DNA from: Agapanthus africanus
Taxonomy: Eukaryota > Streptophyta > Magnoliopsida > Asparagales > Amaryllidaceae
DNA: 64,000 nucleotides
Direction: 5' to 3'
NCBI GenBank assembly: GCA_030015575.1
Contig: JASDDO010000018.1
Coordinates: 231,183,138 to 231,247,137, forward strand
Shown here: positions 59,745-64,000 of the stretch, in pieces
How the letters are laid out: every line of letters starts with the position of its first letter
How positions within the stretch are numbered: the stretch's first letter is position 1
Notes under the pieces: model-generated
What the model was told of the DNA's origin: nothing
Databases searched by the model: none
Seen by the model: only the letters and a program-made list of their open reading frames with translations
Translations under genes and position numbers: made by a program

Positions 59745-61957
59745 TGTTAGTTATATGTATGCCCTAGAGGCCATTACTGTACATACGATGTATATTGCAA
59801 TGGATGCTTGGACATATATAGGGAGGACTTTCTTACTCGACATGATAGTATGCTATCTGGTTGTACTTTATCTGAACATGTACTCTGATTGTCTCTATGT
59901 TACATGTTGATAAAGCCCTTAGGATATGTACTCGACTATTGGGACTATGATGAGATCATACTAGTGGGGCCACGGTAGTCGACGAGTACATCCTATAACT
60001 GTTCCTAGTCGAGGGTGTATCGAGACAGGGCATAGATGCACCAGAGTAGACTAGCGTATACGCATCTTGACCAATATGATGGGCGATGGATGATCCGATA
60101 TCCATCGGTGTTTGACATCAAGGATGGTGTACGGGTGCTCAGTAGAGACTGAGTACACTGGACGGACTCGCCGAGAACTCCCAGATGGTATTATACCTCA
60201 TGTCAGATGGCAGTTCTCCGGTAACACTGGTATAGAGTAGTTTGTTGACCCAAGATCGTCATAGAGTCTTGTGTGATTCCCACTGTGCTTTGATTTCCAT
60301 CATACCACTTCCAAGAGGGCGTGCAAAAAGGTGGCTTTTGGGTACAGTCCCAAATCACATGGAGGCAATGAGCGATAGGAGGGGATTCGTCTCTCTCGGT
60401 ATAGGGAGTTGATGTTGCGCTGTGTTCGATTGGCTATAACCGGAAATCCCTGGCCAGGGTTGTTGAGATTTACTGTTAAGTGTTATCAGTAGTTTCTCGA
60501 ACTGTTATAGAACTCATATCGACACGACTTATCGAGCTACTGGGGTCTGACGTTTACCACCCCTAGGCGAGATATGCGACATATCAGACGACGAGACCGA
60601 ACTGTATGGGAGTGTTAGTGATTGGATTCACAGGAGAATGTATAGGCTTACTTGTTGATCTTCTGAGCGCTCAATACCTGGGTGGCTGTTACGTTTAGCC
60701 GACCGCTTGCAGCTTGTGGGTGTTTGATATGATCATCACCTACTGCCGGCGTATTGACGATTCTTTAGAGTCCTACACAGAGTTTTCTTGGCTCAAGCAA
60801 AACGGAGTAGGGGCACATATGTGATATGTGCGGGACCGAGGATAATGCGATATGAGATACCGTATTATATTCTCGCGATATTTGATGTCAGCCGGGTCAT
60901 CGGATCAAGTGTTGATTCGATGAATCGGTACGGATAAATATTAGTCGGTTATATGCGATATAGCCGGATTGTTGGATCAAGTGTTGATTCGATAATTTAA
61001 TGTATAATAATATATATGATATATTGAATTACATTAACTAATATTAGCTCACTAAAAGATTCTTTTTCTCACTCGGGTAATATATTGATATATATGCGAT
61101 ATATGTTAATTGTATTATTTTATTTTGTTACGATAAATATTATATATGTGATATATAATATTGTAACATGATATGATAACTAATGGACATGTTTAGTGGA
61201 GTTTAAACATGATTAGGGTTTGGATTAGGGTTAAGACTTCTAGTAGATTCTAGAAGGTTTCTTTTTGTCATGATAAAGATATTTGTGTTGATATTTATCT
61301 ATGACTCATACTTAACCCAACCCAAACCCTAGCCCTTGGTTAATTCTCTACAATGGTTTAGTCAACCATGGTTGCATTATTCATCATATTAATCATTTCA
61401 TTATTCATCATAAAAGAAATGGATCGCTATTCTTCTTCTTCTTCTTCTTCCTCGTTTTGCAAAACTTTCTGGCTTTTTATTTGTAATGAAAAATGAGTGA
61501 GTAAATGAAAATAAAAGAGAGCAATAATCCTACTTCATCATCCTCATCTATCCTTGCCATTTAGATGAGGGTGTTCACTTCATATTATGAGTTTTAGCTT
61601 GTGTTAACGAAACTTCAAGGTAGATCATCTTTGTATCGAAGATCGGAAGCAAGCTTGCATCTTTCTCTTCGTGGAGCCTCTCGAGAGTCCGGAGTATGAT
61701 GATCGCAGCGAAGGGACCTCAACACGGAGCTTAAGAAGTGAAGGACCAGATCTACAAAGGTTGTAATCCCTCTCACTTAGTGTTAAAGTGTTTAACATGC
61801 TCGTTTTTGCCTAAACTCTAGTTTAAAGATCCGGCTTCGGGTTGTTCGGCACGGCTAATTTTTAGATCCGGCTTCGGGTTGTTCGGCATGGCTAATTTTT
61901 AAATCGGGCATGGTTGATGCCTCGTAGAAACTTGTGGCAGTGCATAGCAACCCTACA
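59745..61957 (+). repeat. Element C 3' LTR
   Basis: TATA-like at 59815. Perfect 12-bp-arm palindrome with GTG spacer at 61136-61162; the 13-mer at 61753-61765. It contains a 37-bp tandem duplication (61828-61864 and 61865-61901) that is single in the 5' LTR and explains most of the 43-bp length difference. Confidence 0.94.
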
Positions 61958-64000
61958 CTTGACCCACCCCAAAAAACCTTCCCAAAACCCTAAACCCCTT
62001 TCACAAAAGTTTATCTCCTCTTCACCCTCTACACATTGGGCCAAGCAAAATGGGATTTTCACAACTTTGTGAGGTTAGGGCTGTCTAGAGTGGCCTAAAT
62101 GAGGTATAGCTTCTTCCATTTTGTTAGTTTTAAGCTTCTTTCTATTCTAGTTTAGTTTAGAAGTCATTTTAGCGTGGAATTGTGATGTTGGAAAATTCTA
62201 GTGAAGGGTTTGGGGTTTTGTGTAAATTTGAGGTGTGTTGTGGCTGTTACAAACCTTAGGGATTGAATTCATGAGCTAGAATTGAGTGTAGTAACCAAAA
62301 TACAAACTTTAGAGTTAATCCATGTCGGTTTCATGAGGATATAGGGTGTGCAGGGAAATCTGGAGCAACCCGAGGAATTTCTGAGCTTAGCAAAAAACAT
62401 TAGGGACCAAATTAGGGTACTAGGAGACTATCTTGATGAGATGAACCCCATTGGAGCCTAGGAGAAAGAGGAGGCCGGATTTTCTAGTGATGTGGCTGGC
62501 CCATTGGTGGAAATTGGTGTCGGGGTTGATCCAGTAGGTCATATACATCATATACAGCACACTAGACTTGTTTGAGCAACTACTTTTTTCCTGAGTCAAA
62601 ATCTGGGTGCATTTTAGTGTGATTTTGGATATGGTTTTCCGAATTTTGTAATGCTAAGTTTTGATATTTGAATTTGACATTGGTTGTTGGGTGTTCGTAC
62701 ATCAACAACAAGGGGTGTTTGGTTGATTTTGTACGCGTAGGCCATAGGTTCTGACCTATGAGTAATGCGCCTACCGTTTTTGATTTCAGAACATGATTTT
62801 AATAGCGTTACGATATGTGTTGTTATTGTAGGTACCCTCGTGTGGATTCTGAGGTGACGGATCATGGCTTCATCGACTTCGGCAAGCGAAGACCAAGGTG
62901 AGTAGATCTATATCTACCGGGGAAGTCGAGTGTATGGCGTATAGCACACCCGCAAAGTTTTAATGGAATCTGATTTATAGAATATGGATAAGGAAACCTA
63001 GATTTGGAAACTAGGGTTAGAGTTAAATGATAGTCAGTGAAACCATATTAGAAACTAAGGATAGTTAGAAGTGATATAATACGGCTAATATGTGATGACG
63101 GTATTTGAGGATAATGTTTGACGATATTGTCGTTTAGGATACTATAGGACTAGATAGTCGACGTAGATGTGTCATCCGAACGATACATATTTTCTAAACT
63201 AAAGAATCGTATGCATCTTTTAAACAGATACCTTGAGGGATGTTACGGAATTTCAAATGATATCTTTTCCTTAAAAACACTGTAACCCCTATTTTCAAAA
63301 CTACGATTCGCTTCTTTAAAAAACTGATTGTATCGTTCGGGTGTGCCTGTTAGATTAGATACTTACACTTTTAGTGGAGATAGAATGTTTATGTAAACTC
63401 GAATTAATGTGAGGTATAAATGCGATGAAAGAATATAAGACGGATATGATGATATGATGATATTTTGGTATACGGATGCGAGTCGATTGAGATGGTTGAT
63501 ACCTTGTCTGTCCCCTGATATAAGATTGTTATGGATGTGACCTGGGACATAGGTATATATATATATAATGTTGTGAATCATGGATGATAGGCCATACGTG
63601 ATATTAGGCCATACCCTCGACTAGAGGATGGCGTACGATGAATTATACCGTACGTGATGTTGTGAGGCTTGATGCCGATTGATAGATTCACCGACTCGGT
63701 CATGTTAGATACGTATACCCGTCAGCATTTGCATATGATTTACCTTATGCTACATTCATGTTATTCGCATTGCATTACTTATACTTTTGCTAAGTACACC
63801 TGCACCATTATCGATGATGCATATCTTACACTTACACAGATTTGCCGGCTCACACACTTCATCATCGATAATTGCCATGTCACTACACAGTAGGATTACT
63901 GCATCATGATATGACTCTTCGCATAACATACTTGTGTATATATATCTTCGTGCATTCATGCCCACATACATACTTATTACACATACATAGACGATGTTGC
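61958..64000 (+). mobile_element. G2 LTR, continuation, runs off the right edge
   Basis: This continues the Ty3-like LTR after element C (61958-61962 is the C target duplication). From 61958 to about 62700 it matches the inverse of 13030-13750. A GACCAAGGTGAGTAG stretch near 62891-62905 resembles a splice donor, as reported for long Tekay-type LTRs (family knowledge). From about 62900 it matches the inverse of the G1 LTR left of 40768. By that comparison about 1.4 kb of LTR should remain beyond the window. No gene is seen; the short AT-rich frames are unsupported. Confidence 0.68.

Larger units (their letters stand above)
41311..61957 (+). mobile_element. Element C: non-autonomous copia retrotransposon, split by element D
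   Basis: LTRs 41311-43480 (2170 bp) and 59745-61957 (2213 bp), priming site 43482-43493, polypurine tract 59733-59744. Exact target duplication CTTGA at 41306-41310 and 61958-61962. Element D sits in the leader. Without D, C is about 10.3 kb. It inserted in the LTR of G2. It shares subfamily lesions and triplet motif with E. Confidence 0.96.

Noticed and set aside
63363..63893. Short frames at the right edge
   Set aside because: AT-rich LTR sequence matching the inverse of the G1 LTR; no conservation of the frames.

Overview
The window is repeat DNA from a flowering-plant nuclear genome. The evidence is Ty1/copia and Ty3-type LTR retrotransposons primed by initiator-Met tRNA, very long LTRs (2 to 3+ kb), and a broken piece of plastid rpoC2 sitting in nuclear repeat sequence. 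I found no host gene, no tRNA or rRNA gene and no CRISPR array. Nearly all 64 kb can be read as one old Ty3-like element (G1, minus strand) broken up by nested insertions. Element names are local to this window.

Layout. (1) 1-13029: copia-type element F (minus; leader and 5' LTR in view, the rest lies left of the window) sits in the 3' LTR of G1. Element E (2447-12701, minus) is inserted in the LTR of F. (2) 13030-16984: the rest of the G1 3' LTR, its polypurine tract, a non-coding body with a minisatellite, and the rpoC2 fragment. (3) 16985-37997: element B (copia, minus), duplication ATCCC. Its gag and pol frames are intact but are split by element A (22204-32580, plus), duplication CATGC. 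(4) 38003-40768: the other end of the G1 body and part of its 5' LTR (minus). (5) 40769 to the window end: a Ty3-like LTR, G2 (plus). It is interrupted by element C (41311-61957, plus), duplication CTTGA, and C is itself interrupted by element D (44778-55147, plus), duplication CTTTT. The LTR boundaries of A to E follow from paired LTRs, priming sites, polypurine tracts and target-site duplications; the E duplication has one mismatch.

How the parts relate. B is the only element with complete coding capacity: gag with a CCHC knuckle, then protease, integrase, reverse transcriptase and RNase H. A, C, D and E are separate insertions of a related family of about 10.3 kb that share the same lesions: most of gag deleted, the integrase catalytic Glu replaced by Gly, the same stop after the RT YVDD region, and the same RT/RNase H deletion. 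They therefore spread from already defective parents and must have used proteins supplied in trans. B, or a relative, is a plausible source because it shares LTR ends, priming site, polypurine tract and leader architecture with them.

The most interesting signal is in the non-coding leaders and LTRs. (a) Three copies of an 18-20 nt hairpin motif lie in each leader; they are near-identical within an element but differ between elements, and their outer stems show compensating changes. (b) A GC-rich stem-loop lies about 190 nt after the priming site, with covarying inner arms. (c) There are many short perfect palindromes with 3-nt spacers, mostly CAC/GTG or CTC/GAG, including a recurring TCAA-CAC-TTGA core. 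(d) A 13-mer, TACAAAGGTTGTA, lies at a fixed 153-155 bp from the LTR 3' end in both the intact and the defective families. These look like RNA packaging, dimerisation or expression signals shared by an autonomous/non-autonomous pair. The sequence patterns are observed; the functions are inferred.
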